64,000 nt of DNA from Lycorma delicatula (lineage: Eukaryota; Arthropoda; Insecta; Hemiptera; Fulgoridae), in the NCBI RefSeq assembly GCF_047948215.1, contig NC_134464.1, positions 36,207,020 through 36,271,019 of the forward strand, read 5' to 3'. The first letter of the stretch is position 1. Every line of letters starts with the position of its first letter. Positions 41,997 to 54,967 of this stretch are shown piece after piece. The notes under the pieces were generated by a model, which had not been told where the DNA came from, searched no databases, and saw only the letters and a program-made list of their open reading frames with translations. Both the position numbers and the translations under genes were made by a program.

Positions 41997-42530
41997 TAAT
42001 AGTAATATATTAATAAAAATGTTAATTAACATGATACTTCAGCTTGTGTTTAAATAAACATAGTAACATAAACGTTAAAATGAATAATAACTGGTACATT
42101 GTAGGAAAACATTTATATACGATGCTTTTAGTTAATGTAGTACACGCGTATCCTTTTAGGAACAATGCATTCTTGTGCGCGAGACGCTGTTACGTTACCC
42201 CACTTAAATTATTATACTATCAAAATATTTTTGTCATCTTTACCACACTCAACACTCAGTTTACGAAATTTCTTTCGAATTTTGATGAATAAAATATAAA
42301 AATCTCTTGAATAACAGCTTGCAAAAAAATTCTTTAGCATTTATTAATGGTCTAATCATACAATTGAAATGTGGTGTTTTATTTATTTATTTTTTGATGA
42401 ATTAATTTATCACAGAAGATTATTGAATCTTGTATGTGGAAATTATGAAAATAGCATTTGTGAAATTATAAAAAAAATTATGAATATTGTGGAAAATTAT
42501 GAAATGGAATATGGTGAATTTAGAATGCTA
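41990..42530. other. AT-rich spacer
   Basis: Nothing recognised. Confidence 0.45.
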
Positions 42531-42612
42531 TGCTTGACCGGGATCCGAACCCGGAACCCCCAACACCCGGATGAAAGACCGACACGCTACCACTTCGCCC
42601 CGGTGATGGGAG
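42531..42612 (-). repeat. SINE2 (tRNA-like head), copy 3
   Basis: Minus strand: GGGGCGAAGTGGTAGCGTG (box A-like), GGTCTTTCATCCGGG (anticodon region), then GGGTTCGGATCCCGGTCAAG with a good box B. The fold is better than in the other copies but the anticodon stem and acceptor ends still do not match a functional tRNA. Confidence 0.6.
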
Positions 42613-42926
42613 GAGTTATTGAATGATAAATATTTTATTTGAAATTTTTGTGGATGTACTGAAGCAATCGTAACAGAATTTTGTTGTTCGTTTGTAGCTT
42701 TGTGACGTTAACAAGATAAAACTTTTATAAATTTATTCATTTTTATTTATTTTTTACCAAAGTGACATTCAAGTTAAATAAAGGGAAAATCTATTATTGA
42801 TGAAGAAAGGCGGTGCCATCTGTATATTTAAAAACTTTTATCTCACTAAAATAGAATGAAATAACTATGTAAATCTACTAATATAAATTAAAAAACTACA
42901 AAGCACTTAGATTTCAATTGTTAAAC
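42613..42926. other. Spacer
   Basis: Nothing recognised. Confidence 0.4.
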
Positions 42927-43248
42927 AATCATCTGTACTTTTTTCTTTTTTCCTGTTTAGCCACCAGGAATCACCATCAGGTATTACTTCAGAGGATGAA
43001 TGAGGATGATATATATGAGTATAAGTGAAGTGTAGTCTTGTATAGTCTCAGGTCAACCATTTCTGAGATGTGTGGTTAATTAAAACCCAACCACCAAAGA
43101 ACTCCAGTATCCACGATCTAGTATTCAAATCCGTTTAAGAGTAACTGTCTTTACTAGGATTTGAACGTTGGAACTCTCAAATTCGAAATCAGCTGATTCG
43201 CGAAGATGCGTTCACCACTAGACCAACTCGCTGGGTTAATCATGTGTA
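42927..43248 (-). repeat. SINE1 copy e with target duplication
   Basis: Body 42938-43237. Flanks AATCATCTGTA (42927-42937) and AATCATGTGTA (43238-43248) differ at one base. Minus-strand order: TTGGTCTAGTGGTGAACGCA, AATCAGCTGATTTCGAA, GTTCAAATCCTAGTAAAG, and GGTTGGGTTTTAATTAACCA, with an A-rich tail CTAAACAGGAAAAAAG. Confidence 0.88.
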
Positions 43249-43292
43249 GCTAAGGAGGCTCTATTGTACGAGTACGTACAATATATAAGTAC

Positions 43293-43336
<44 letters not shown>
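43293..43336. repeat. (TA)n microsatellite
   Basis: About 44 bases of alternating TA between two oppositely oriented SINE1 copies. Confidence 0.9.
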
Positions 43337-43341
<5 letters not shown>

Positions 43342-43347
43342 CAACTC

Positions 43348-43480
43348 GTCATCGAAAAATCAGCTGATTTTCGAATTTAACTCTTTGTAAAGGCAGCTGA
43401 TTTGATACGGATTTGAATGCTAGATTGTGGATATCGGTGTTATTTGATGGTTGCGTTTCAATTAACCACTCATGAGGGAA
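43348..43480 (+). repeat. SINE1 copy f (partial, opposite orientation)
   Basis: Plus-strand AAATCAGCTGATTTTCGAAT, GTAAAGGCAGCTGATTTGAT, ACGGATTTGAATGCTAGATT, GATATCGGTGTTATTTGATG and TTCAATTAACCACTCATGAG follow the SINE1 body. Box A and the 3' third are missing. Confidence 0.7.
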
Positions 43481-43489
43481 GTACACAAA

Positions 43490-43690
43490 AGAAAAAAAAA
43501 TTGGTATGGAAATGTGGTTACAGTGAAATCTTGACAACTCCATTGGAAGGATTAGTAAAAGGAAAAAGGAAGCGAGGAAGATTGGAAACACAAGGAAACA
43601 AACAAGAGGTCTTTGCAGAGTTTGGATAGAGATAGCGGTGGTGTAAAGGACCTGCTGTCAAGCAGAACACCAGATGATGATATATATTGT
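43490..43690 (+). pseudogene. Possible retroelement ORF tail fragment
   Basis: Reads ILTTPLEGLVKGKRKRGRLE in one frame, then GVKDLLSSRTPDDD in another. LxGxxxGKRxRGR is a common ending of insect non-LTR reverse transcriptase ORFs that have lost their catalytic part. Only about 60 codons can be compared, so the assignment is weak. Confidence 0.35.
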
Positions 43691-45633
43691 TACGAAACAC
43701 TTCTAAACGAGTGTTTCTCTCACTGTTTATAAAATAAAAAATAAAAAACGACTAAAAGTTTATAAATTATCGTTTTGGGCAGTTCTAAATTGAAAGCGTA
43801 AAGGTAGTTTAAACTGGTTTTGTTTAAAACATTTTAAACTACTGAATTATTCGAAAACAGTAATCTTAACTTGGAAATTATCTGATTGATTATCCTGTTA
43901 AAACAATCTTTATTACTATTTTTTTCTCTCAATAGTTAGCTTAATAATAATTATTATTCAAACCAACTAAACTCTTAGTTGGAAGTTTTTATGGTTGAAA
44001 TTACTATTTTAAAGTTGTTAAATGAACCTTACGCTTACGACTGGAATTGCCTATTGGATCGATACTTCTTATTTTATTGATCAATAATTATTCCTTTTAT
44101 TTCTATAATTTTTTTTTTCATTTATTTATTCTTCAGTACTTATTCTTGGTTATTGTTCAAAATGATTAATGAACGGACAAAATATCATCAAGTTTTAGTT
44201 TTTTAAACAATTTTTAAGTTTTACCATTTATATAGCTTAAGTTTTAATTAAAAACTATTAAGTCATTAAGATTTAAAAAAAGGTTGTTTGTAATTAATTT
44301 TTTATTTACCTTATTCTTTAAAATTTCAGTTTATTTTTTTATTATGCGTTTGAGTGTGACAAAATTTTATTCGTCAAATAATGAATACGAATTTATTTAA
44401 TTATGATGCTTATTTGCTGAAAGAGTATTTTCGTTGTTACACCCTACTTTTTTCATAAAGCTTTTCTCTGGTTTGTTGGTCCAATTAAATACATTTTAAT
44501 CAGCAGTTGTTAGTGTGTAATTATTTGTACCAATTTAACCACCGTTGGGTTATTCCTTTTAAAGAGTATTTACATAATATCTTTTGTGTGCTAAGTATTA
44601 AGGAATGTAAACATTGTTACTGAGATAAACAGTCGAGAGATAAACTTATATAAATGAAAATAGAAAAAATTGTAATATTTCCATTTTCTTTTCACATTTT
44701 CCTTCCTTTTTTCTCTCCCTATCTTATAACTTCTTTTATCCTTTCCTGTACTCATATAATAAAACAACTATACGGTGAGATTTTCATCCCTTTGGTAACA
44801 GACTAATTAGTTAGGCACAATTCATTCAAGTAGGCTTATTTTTTGTGTATATATAGTGTATTAACATACAAGTTCTTCATTGTAAAACAAAATATGTTTA
44901 ATGAGATACTTTCTCTTAAAAAAATATATATGTGTTTTTTTTATTGCACATGTTCTCTAAGCGAATCAATAAAATTTCTTTTCTTTTATAATGTAGTTCT
45001 TCTTGTTCAGTTTCATGTCCTCCTTATAAACAAACTATGTTAACTATTTTCTTTTTACTTGTGTTAGGCATATAGATATGTTAATCAAGTTTTGTTCAAC
45101 AGCTGTTTTATAATATATATATTTCTTCTTGGTAATGCTATTGATAAAGTACTTTTCATTTAAGTTATTAAAATAACTTTTTTCTCTCTTTAAGATATTA
45201 CAGTAAAATCATTCTATTTAAAAATGTTATTAAAGTAAGTTCAATAAAAGATGTCTTAAAAGTTAAATCAAGCTATTTAAAATGTAACTGAAAAATATGA
45301 ATCTAAATAAATACTTAAATAATAATACTTCAAATATAAATATTGTACATGTATATAGAGATTAATTTAAATAATGTGTAACAAATGTATCTACGAATAT
45401 AATAATAAAAAAATAAAAAAACGAATATAATAAATGAGTTACATCTAAATTTTTAATAAAATGTATATATAATAACGATATAATTGAATACTTTAACAAA
45501 ACTGGAAATATTATTGATACAGCGGCATAAGTTTTGAATACTGGAAGGTGCAATTAGGCATAGTTATTCGAACAGTTATATTCTTGTATTTTATAATACA
45601 AAAAATATTAGTGCTGAATTTGTATTCCTTTTT
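43691..45633. other. Gene-free AT-rich stretch
   Basis: No exon, RNA gene or classified repeat recognised. Confidence 0.5.
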
Positions 45634-46141
45634 ACTTCCTTGTACACAAAGTAAAGGTAGTATTGTGATCGCGAAAAAATTCGGTTTTCAGATTTCAACG
45701 GAAATATCCATTTTGACCATCCCTGAATCCATTTTGACTAGTTTCGGCTTGACGTCTGAACGTATGTGCGTATGTATCTCGCATAACTTAAAACGATTAG
45801 CCGTAACATGTTGAAATCTTGGATTTAGGACTGCTATAACATTTAGTTGTGTATCTTCCCTTTTGATTGCAATCGACTGAACTAAAAGTGTCGAAAAAAG
45901 TAAAAAAAACAAGATTTTTTAATTTTATTTTCATTGGTTCCACAGTTATAGCCAAATGAAATTTTAATTAAAGAAATTTTGGCTCTTACAAGGGGAAGGA
46001 ACATCGGTTCGAAATAGATTTCATTTCCTTTTTTTTTAACTTAAATATATTTATTTATTAATAATTATTAACCTCTGATTGTAAAAAATGTGTAAGTGTA
46101 ATCTAATAGGCGTACAAGGAAGTCATATGGTGTCCACATCA
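45634..46141 (+). repeat. ACTTCC-element, internally shortened copy
   Basis: Starts ACTTCCTTGTACACAAAGTA and ends GGCGTACAAGGAAGTCATAT, GGTGTCCACATCA. It has the same landmarks as the 39971 copy but lacks much of the middle (508 bp against about 670). Confidence 0.8.
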
Positions 46142-47230
46142 GATTTTTTAATATCATAATTCACCTTATCTTTTCATAATTTTTTTTTACTTTTTAAGAA
46201 ATATCAGCATGTAAAAAAATCAGATTTAAAAAATTTTAATTTTTAGGTTCTAATATTTTTTTACCTGACTATTCTAGAAGAGTAACTAATATTATTATTT
46301 GTTAGATGCTATTACCGTTACAGCTAACATTACATTAAAAAATTAGCAAATATTACTCATAAATTACTTTCGAATACGGGATAACCATTGTTAAGAATAA
46401 AAAGCATTCTATGCCATGCTTAGTATGAAAATTAAGATTGAAATACTCTCTTATTCCGTTGTTCAGCAAGGTGATTACTCTTATCACATATCAACAAATC
46501 AAGTTAATGAAAGATCGAAGTTATTCACCTTTTCATGTAACGCTTTCACCCTGTACAATACTGGGACGGAATTACATTTAGATGATGATGTTAATAAACA
46601 TCTTTATTCTTTGAAATATTAAGTGATTATTTTTACTTGAGTCTCAGATATTTACTGCAATAGAAAGAATAACTCTGTACAATCTATTTTGATGTGCGTG
46701 CGTGCGCGCGCGCAACGTAGTTATCAGGTACTCTGGTTGTAATTATGAATTTGTAAGTGTATTTATATTTTATATTATTTGCTGAAATGATAATTTTGTT
46801 AATATCAACGCTTGATATTTTTGGCTGAAAGGTTATTTTTAATGTCATTTTGTAAGGTTTATATTTAACATGTTTTAATCATATTTTTGAGATGTGCCTT
46901 TATTTAATCTCTGCTGAAAATATAATGGCTCATACTTGCACACGGGATTTTCCTTTGTGGTATTCATTTCCTTCATATGGTGTATTATTCTACTGTAATT
47001 TATAAACAAGGAAATAAATTTTATTTATTATTATTAAAAAAAAATAATTTTCAATAAGCCAGTTCTTTTGAAGCCTCTATAATCTATATTGGATTAGAGA
47101 TTAATTTTAATACCTGAAATTATAGTATTTTACTTTTACATTTTATTATTTTGATGGATTAATTCACCACAAAAATTGAAGCTGAAACGTTACAATTTGG
47201 CAAATTGACATTTTTGTAGCGTATGAAAAA
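46142..47230. other. Gene-free AT-rich stretch
   Basis: A short GTGCGTGCGTGCGCGCGCGC tract lies near 46695-46714. Nothing else recognised. Confidence 0.45.
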
Positions 47231-47318
47231 TGCCATGTCTGATTGGGATTCGAATGTGGGACTTCCAGTTGAAAGATAAGACGTTACCATTCTGCCACGG
47301 AGATCGGGAAAATTTTTA
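47231..47318 (-). repeat. SINE2 (tRNA-like head), copy 4
   Basis: Minus strand: TCCGTGGCAGAATGGTAACG (box A-like), TCTTTCAACTGGAAG, then ACATTCGAATCCCAATCAGA (box B-like). Diverged but in the same order as the other SINE2 copies; followed by TGGCATTTTTCATACGC. Confidence 0.55.
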
Positions 47319-48826
47319 ACAAAACTGATAGACAAACCGGAGATTTCAATATCGAAAATTCTAACCGGAGTTCGGTAAACTTCTAACAAAAAATTTTTTT
47401 ATAATAAAAATAATTATTTAAATTTTAGTTTTTCATTGTCGAATTATAAAAAATAAATCCCTTTCGGCACTTGGAAGGTGGAGGTACATTTCATCGATGC
47501 TAAGTAGATGATAAAAAAGATTTCCACCTTAAAGTTAAGAAAAACTTCAAATTTACTCAATACAATGGTTGCATATGAAAAATTTTTCACATGTTTAGCA
47601 TACGACAAACCCCATCTTCTTACAATTTCAGCAATATTTTGGTTATCCCTTGCCGTAAGGGTTGGTTATATTAAAACCTATTTCAGACAAAAGGTTTAGG
47701 TAGTGTTTACAGGATTAACGATCGATTTAAACCGATTTCGATACTAAGCCTATTAAGTTCCCTTATGAATGAAAAAAGTATGATACTTTTTTGTCTTCAA
47801 AACCCCATTTTTTCAACCCCCAGGGCTAATGGTTGGTGATATCAAAAATCTTTACTTACATAAGTTTTAGGCCCTTATCTAAAGAATAGTAGGAACTTTA
47901 AACGAATTTGATATTTTATTTAATAACAAAGTTATAGCGATATTTTATTTTTCGAAAAGCCCTCTCTATTTTCACTCCTATAGTCCGATTTTGACCGTTA
48001 ACGAACTCGATTGATATTTGGGAACAAGTTATTTTTAAGGGGTATGTTAGGGGAAGGAGGACACCACAGAACTTACAATGTTCGTGTGCAATCGATTTCT
48101 GCATCATAAGGAAGAATGTGAGAGAGAATTCAGCGTGCTTCCTCCAGATAACATCATGAGGGCCATGCTGTGGATCAAATGGGTGAAGCATGAAATGTCC
48201 ACGATTTTGGTAAAAATCAATCGTATGACATTGGGAGAAGAAGCACAGAGGTAATTAATTCTCCTTGAGTCTTCCTTGGGGGTGTGTTCTTATTAAATCA
48301 GGTCCGACCTCAAGGTGGAATAACCGGGAAAAAAGTTGTGTTAGCAATTCGAAATCTGTGTTAACAGGGTTACTAAACAGTAACTAGCTGGCGAGTTACT
48401 GTTGCAGTAATTAGCTGGCTCACTTTAAAGTGTTTAGTCGTTAAATCAGATTTTAAGCAGGGAAGACTAGAATATATATTGTCACCAATGCGTCAGAAAC
48501 AATGTTCATTGATGTAGCAAAACATCATAAGAGGCTTTTTCATTTAAAGTAATTTAAAATTTGAAAGTATTTTATTTTTGATTTTGGAGCGCTTAAAGTC
48601 CAAAAAATTAAAATTGTTTTATAAAATTCTATAATATTATTGAAAACTCAAAAACTGTGGGTATTTTACGCTATGATATGGATTATATAAAATCTTGTCT
48701 TCCTATTACATCCTTTTAGGACGCAATATTCAAATTTAAAATGTTTTGATATACAGTTGGATGTCATTAAATAAATTTCTAATTTGTGGAATAAATTATT
48801 TATTGTTTGTATAAATTAAAAATAAT
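47319..48826. other. Gene-free stretch, old repeat likely
   Basis: 47460-48060 reads like a decayed interspersed repeat (for example ATAGTCCGATTTTGACCGTT near 47980). No coding assignment could be made. Confidence 0.4.
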
Positions 48827-50036
48827 ATACAGTGTGATCATAAATTATACACCGCATTTTAGGTTTTAATAAAATCATAACAAACTAATGAACTTACATG
48901 CATGAATAAGGCACTAGTTAACCTCAAAAAAACTTTCACATGAATACCTTTTGTGGCGCATAAAATGTCTAGACGATATTTAATTTCATTCCACACATTA
49001 CGAAGAATATCTGGAGTTATTCTATTAATTAAACCTTTGATTCTTTTTTCTGGTTCATTGATGTTGATAACCTTCGTTGTGTACATCCTGTCTTTGACAA
49101 TCCCGTAAAGAAGAAATCGAGTGGCGTAACGTCAGGGGATCGAGTTGGTCAGGGAATTGGTCCATCACGGCCAATCCAACGTTAAGGAAATTGTTCGTGT
49201 CGATTATTCCTTTCATGTAAACCCCAGTGTGGTGATTCTCTATCTTGTAGGAAATAAATGTATCCTAAAATTAATGTTTAGGAAATAAATGTTGGTTGCT
49301 GATGTTCAATTTGTGGTACTGCATACTCTTGTAACATGTTCAGGTAACTAGCGCAAGTAAACCGTTGGCTCGGCGAAGAAGAATGGCCGATCATTTTATA
49401 AGCACGGTAGTCAACACACACCAAACGTTGTATTTGTCGAACGGCTTGAGGTTTCTCATCCAGGAACATGCTTAACGTGACCAGAAACATAGAAGGTAGC
49501 TTTCATCGTAGAAGATTCCTTTTAATAAAAACGCATTATCTTCGTTCACTTTATCAAGAATATCCATGGCAAAATTGTAATACATTGTTTATCATCATCT
49601 TCAGTGATATATACCAACTGAGTTTTGTACGCATGAAGCTTTAGGAGCCTTTTTTAGAACCTTCACATTTAATTGTCGATTGCGGTATACCTAGTTTTAA
49701 ATTCACAAGACGAGTCAATTTATCTGGGCTTCACTGAAAAATTTCTCCTACTCGATCTACAACTTCCTCGGAGACGGGATCAATTTCTTTGTATACTATA
49801 CTTCCTATATTCTTAAACTGTTAATACCAACGTTTAATAGAGTCTTTATTACGAGGACAGTACGGCCGTACTGTACTCTAAACGAAAATGTGTACGAACT
49901 GTAATAACGAATCGTTTTCATGATACCGTAGTACAAACATTGCTTTCTCCTGCAAGGTAGCGATTGCTCAACTAACAATCTCCCTTGTCGTTGCATCGGG
50001 CCGGCTTGTTCATTCAGTTCTCAGTAATTCTAGTAC
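48827..50036 (-). pseudogene. Tc1/mariner-type transposase pseudogene, nearly full length
   Basis: Minus strand, N to C: EQAGPMQRQGRLLVEQSLPC, KTLLNVGINSLRI, EEVVDRVGEIF, then GILDKVNEDNAFLLKGIFYD (first Asp region). PSQRFTCASYLNMLQEYAVP and IYFLQDRESPHWGLHERNN follow; the family has FQQDGAPxHW here, so the second Asp is kept. RWIGRDGPIP, TRSPDVTPLDFF (third acidic site region) and ITPDILRNVWNEIKYRLDIL complete it. The end at 48827-48846, ATACAGTGTGATCATAAATT, resembles the end of the copy at 52346. It is riddled with shifts and stops. Confidence 0.75.
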
Positions 50037-51035
50037 ATAAAGTAATATTTTTAAAAAATCAACCCTACATTGCTCTATTCTCATTTTATTAATCCATAAA
50101 ATGCACTGATTAAGTTTATATTATTTATTTATTTCTATTATTATTATTTTTATTATTATTCTATTATTCATTTCTTTCGCTCAATTATTATTTACGTAAC
50201 AATATAATTTTAAATATTACAAATTTCTGGAACATTCAGAATTATTCTTTTTCAATTGGGCAGAAGAAAGTTATTTTATTATTAAATTATTCATATTTTT
50301 AATAAGAAATGTATATAATTTAATTGGATTTTATTTATCAATTGGATATTTGGTTTTATGTAGAAAGATATTTCAGTAAAAATGCGATTATCATAAAACT
50401 TTAACGCCTTCAAAATTATTATATACATAACTTTCATACTTTTCTCATTGTGTTGTTTTACTGCAAAATCTTTTTACTTGTTATGCTTTCATTAAAAAGG
50501 TTAGTCACGTATAAGTAGTTTGTAAACAGAAAATTTGTTAAACCCTTATAAGATTGAGGATTTTAGGACACTATTTTTTTTTTAACCATACCTTTTAAAA
50601 AAATATAAGAATGAAATTTTATTTTTATTTAATGCACATGTTATAAACACGAAGGAACTTTAACTACTTATGTCATTTGTTTAAACTTCGTTAATAAGTT
50701 TTTAAGTAATTTATTTTTCATGTATGTCGACGTATAATAAAGTTTGTAAAATTTCAAATAATATGATGATTGTTCATAAATTTATTATAAAGTCGTAAAA
50801 ATAAATTAGAACTAAAGTTTTATTCAGTAATAAATTAAGAAAAATTCTGTGCTAGTTATCTTTAGATTAAATTGTTTCATTCTATTTAAGATAAAGATAC
50901 GTAGTAATAAATAAAACATGTTAAATCATAACTATTTCAAACTACAATGCTCTTACGTCTTTCAATTTTTTTATTAATGAAAACAATAATCGATTTCAAA
51001 GATGGAGATTAACAATGCTATTCGTACGTATATTT
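50037..51035. other. AT-rich spacer
   Basis: Nothing recognised. Confidence 0.5.
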
Positions 51036-51039
51036 TACA

Positions 51040-51132
<93 letters not shown>

Positions 51133-51149
51133 AGAGAGAGAGAGAGAGA
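51036..51149. repeat. Compound (CA)n(GA)n microsatellite
   Basis: A CA tract (about 51036-51084) passes directly into a GA tract (to 51149) that is interrupted by a G9 run at 51124-51132. Confidence 0.95.
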
Positions 51150-51529
51150 ATGCTCATAAAGTATGAACTTTAAATACCTTTAATAAAAGTTTAAATATCT
51201 TTTAAAAGAATAATATTTTTAAAATCCTTTAAAAAAATACATTTGAAAATACTTCAATCGTTAAACGTAAAAAAAGATTATTGCATAAGCTCCTGTATCT
51301 AAACGGTATATTTTTCTGTGTACGCCACTACATTCCTAAGTCTCTACAGAGGGGACCAAAATATTTTAAAGGAAAAGATTGATAATGTTACCTAATGCTA
51401 AAATTAAGCAGAAACAATGGTTTCTGCCAAATTGGAACGTTTTGGCATTTTTAGACCAATAATTTTTCAAGTTATGAATATTTCATTGAAAAATATTATT
51501 TTCAAAATTAAAATTATATGTAGTGTTAT
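51150..51529. other. AT-rich spacer
   Basis: Nothing recognised. Confidence 0.4.
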
Positions 51530-52346
51530 ATACGATTACCGGTAACGGCACACCAAACACAAATTTTTTCAATGAAGTGGACGCTCGAGTATTTTGTGAA
51601 GATTCTTCGCAATATCTCTGTTTTGCGAATTATCATGGCCGGATAAATGAAATCATGCCTCGTCTGAAATGAAATAGGACATCGGGTCTATCTGTTCACC
51701 AACAATGTTTTCGAAAAGCCAGTTGCAACAATCAGGTCGTTTCGGTTTGTTTGTCTCCTTCAGTTATTGCACAGTTGTAACGCGGTATGGTTTAAATTTT
51801 AATTCATGAAGAAGTTTACGACAAAATGTGCATTTAACATCAGATTTTTGGGATAATTTACGTAGTGATTTTTTTGGACTGGCAGTAATTCTCCTTTCAA
51901 TGTCGGCAATGGACTGTGGAGTCCTAACGGAAGGTTCCCTATTCCGTTTTGCGTATGAAACCGAACCTGTTGTACGCCATTTTTAACTAAATCGTGTATG
52001 CTACTCTTTGCTGGGATATAAGCATTCGGAAATTTTTCTACGAATACTTGACGTGATTCTTCAAACGATCCAGAACGAATATAGGCCTCAATTATAGCTA
52101 TCCTTTCCTGGATTGAATAAGAGATTTTACACAAATACAAGTATTTATTTATTTCTTTCTGCACTCACAACACTGTACTGCAGTAAAACGTGTACTGTAC
52201 TGACACGTAACCACCTGACAAACGGCAGTAACAATCAGTAGTAACATATACATCCACTAGTCGCGCTAGTTGTGTGAGAGTCTTTCATAAATAGTGTTGG
52301 ATAGCGGTTTCATTACGGATTTGGTTTTATGTTGCTCACTCTGTAT
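51530..52346 (-). pseudogene. Tc1/mariner-type transposase, 5' part with terminal repeat
   Basis: Minus strand from 52346: ATACAGAGTGAGCAACATAA terminus and 5' UTR, then a 121-codon frame (52164-51799). This frame contains YSIQERIAIIEAYIRSGSFE, FPNAYIPAKSSIHDLVKNGV (DUF4817-like HTH) and later KKSLRKLSQKSDV (shifted). Further on come CNWLFENIVGEQIDPMSYFI, SDEAxFHLSGHDNSQN (first catalytic Asp region, one stop) and ICVWCAV. The element stops there; the last two catalytic residues are absent. Confidence 0.75.
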
Positions 52347-52379
52347 TACAAGTACGGCAACCTTTAAAAATGAAATTTA

Positions 52380-52640
52380 CCAAATACTTCTATCTCAAGA
52401 AGAACGGTATGAGACAAACACACTTCAATTGTAAACATTACACATACCATAATGTAAACATTTCTTTCTTCCGCAAGGTTCAACTGACGATTGTCAGTTG
52501 AACGCAAGATTGTTCAACTGACGATCCCCTCTTTCGTTATATCACGCTAGCGTGTTCATTCAAGACCATCAGTAGTATAAGGCGGCAAGTTTAAATATTT
52601 TTAGTGGAAAGGGTAGTGTTCTGATACATCATCTTTAATT
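52380..52640 (-). repeat. Fragment homologous to the start of the 48827-50036 transposon
   Basis: Blocks AACATTTCTTTCTTCCGCAA, GATCCCCTCTTTCGTTAT and GTGTTCATTCA correspond in order to AACATTGCTTTCTCCTGCAA, AATCTCCCTTGTCGTTGCAT and TTGTTCATTCA at 49930-50020. It contains a perfect hairpin GTTCAACTGAC-GATT-GTCAGTTGAAC (52479-52504) and a further direct copy of GTTCAACTGACGAT at 52513-52526. Confidence 0.6.
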
Positions 52641-54967
52641 TTTGGATAATAAGCTCCAGTGCCAAAGGTTATATAAATAGTCTTAAAATTTAGCATAATC
52701 TAATCTAAAGTTTGTCACATCGAGTCTAGTTCATATTAATAATCATTACATATAATATCGTGCGTGTTGGATTCAACAGTAATACAAAATCTTGATCATA
52801 TTGTAAATTTTGAGCACTATTTTAATTTTATTCGTTCTATGTTAATTTTATTCATTCTAGTTTAGAAAATTATTATGGATTATTATGGGATTGTACATTT
52901 ATGGTTTCATATTTTATGTAGAATATGTTATCTAAAAATGTTATTTTCATTATTTTATGTGTTTTTGGTAAAAAATAATAAATATATGTATTTTTTTAAA
53001 TTGTAGGTCTTTGTTCCGATATAATTATATAAACACGTACTAAACTATATATACATAATCTATCCTGTCTATATATGCATTATGTTCGTAGTAAGTCTAA
53101 TCTTGGCTTGCAGAATCTGACAGGGGAATTAGTGAATAATTATTCCAATGACAAATGATCGATGAATCTATCATTGTTTCCACTAATCATTATTATCATC
53201 ACCACAGAAGCCTCAATATTTATTTTGAAGCTTAATAACCTAATATAGGCAAAAAAACCAAGAATAGTTTTATTTTTATGTTATAAAATAGGTTAGACTG
53301 TACGCCCTTTATTTTTGTGTACTATGAAAATTTCAGGTGATTCTAGATGGCTGTCATTTTGATTTTGAATTAGCTTAAAAATAAAATAACAAACCTCAAA
53401 ATTACACGATAAGAAAAGTAAAACAGACATTTTTGTTAAAGCAAAACCAATGTAGAAAAACACACGAGTCACCTAGTTAAATCTAGTAATACGAATTTTC
53501 AGTGGTGACTTTGAAACTTACCCGTCTGAAAAAAAATTTTCCGATTTGATTTTACAAAATATAATTCAAATATACTTCATCCACGGATTGAATAATAATA
53601 ATAACAAAATGGTGGACAGGGGAGAACGAAGGAGAAATTACCATTTTTCCTAAGGATATTTTTGTTTAGTTTTACAAGTTGAATCCGAAAAAGTATAGCC
53701 AGCCCACCATTTTAGAAATACTCTGTATAAATTTCAATGAGATTGATATACTGTAGTAGTTTTGTAAATTTTTGAGCCACAATATTTTATATATAGGTTT
53801 ATAAATATATTAGGAAACCCCAATTTAATTGAATGTTATTTTCGTACTCCTTATGCGTAAAAACATAAAGATTTATTTTCATCCCCCCCGCTTACACCAT
53901 TCGGTCGGAAGTAATACTGTACTTTCATCGATAATTTGGTAAAAACACGAAAATAAAATAATGAATAACTTGTTCTGGTTTATCCTAGCAGAAAGCTAAA
54001 ATGCACTTAAAAACATTTTCTCTAAAACTCCAATCCAGATTTCGTACTATACCTTCTAGATTTAATGCTCACCACTTTTGTGTATCGGATAGCTAAAACT
54101 TATATCAAAAAAGATAAAGACAACATGAACTTTAAACCAGTTAAAAAGATATCCGAACCTACAAAAAAACTTTAAGGATTTGTATAACAGTATAATGTTC
54201 TTACGAATGAAAACTTTTACTAAAGGATTTTTAATGTATCTAAACTTCAAATAATCTATTTAACAAAGTTAATGTTTCACTCTTGATAAAGTCAGTTTTC
54301 CAACTATCCAGTTCTTTTATATTAAATGATTTTATTATTCAAAACCAACTCTTCGTTTCTTAAAAAAAAGAAGACTTTTTGATCAGTTTCCAGGTAATGC
54401 AAGGGTATTACCGATTTACGATTTCTCTGATCTTCTCTTATTAAAAGCCAGAAATCTTTTTTTGCCTTACGTATCCTAAATTACAATTATTGTGTTTGCA
54501 AATCAGTTTTTAAATTTCCGCTCTTTCGACGGGTTTAGTTTTAATTTCAGAGGATGGAAACTTAATTTCTTGGACGTCACGGAGTAAGATTTACACATCT
54601 TTATATAATATTTACATTAATTTAAAAAAGAAAAATTTAATATATTTTCTAAAAGAGTAGTTAATTATTAAAACGTAAAAAATTATTTAAAATGATAATA
54701 ATAGGATTGATTGATTTTGAACTCCGTTACGTTCTTTCTTTTTCAGGTATGCCGTGGTCTTCCCTAAAAATTTTAATCAAAATTAAATTTTAATATTTTA
54801 CGATTTCACTTTACAGAATAAAGAAGACTGAATTTGTACTAATTTTTATAAGCTTTTCTTAGTTAACAAAATATTAAAATTTATCAAAATGTCAAGAAAA
54901 TTCAGCAAATAATTGCCTCCTTTTTATGCTTGGTTTACTTAAGTTTTGATAAACAAGTAGTTTTTTT
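52641..54967. other. Gene-free AT-rich stretch
   Basis: A weak inverted pair (AAAATGGTGGACAGG near 53607 and CAGCCCACCATTTTAG near 53700) hints at a small old element. No coding sequence recognised. Confidence 0.45.

Noticed and set aside
42531..42612. Possible tRNA gene on the minus strand
   Set aside because: Same family as 31887; the ends do not form a 7-bp acceptor stem.
48040..48260. Possible coding exon on either strand
   Set aside because: Frames around FCIIRKNV-like peptides have stops and no recognisable domain; left as unclassified repeat.
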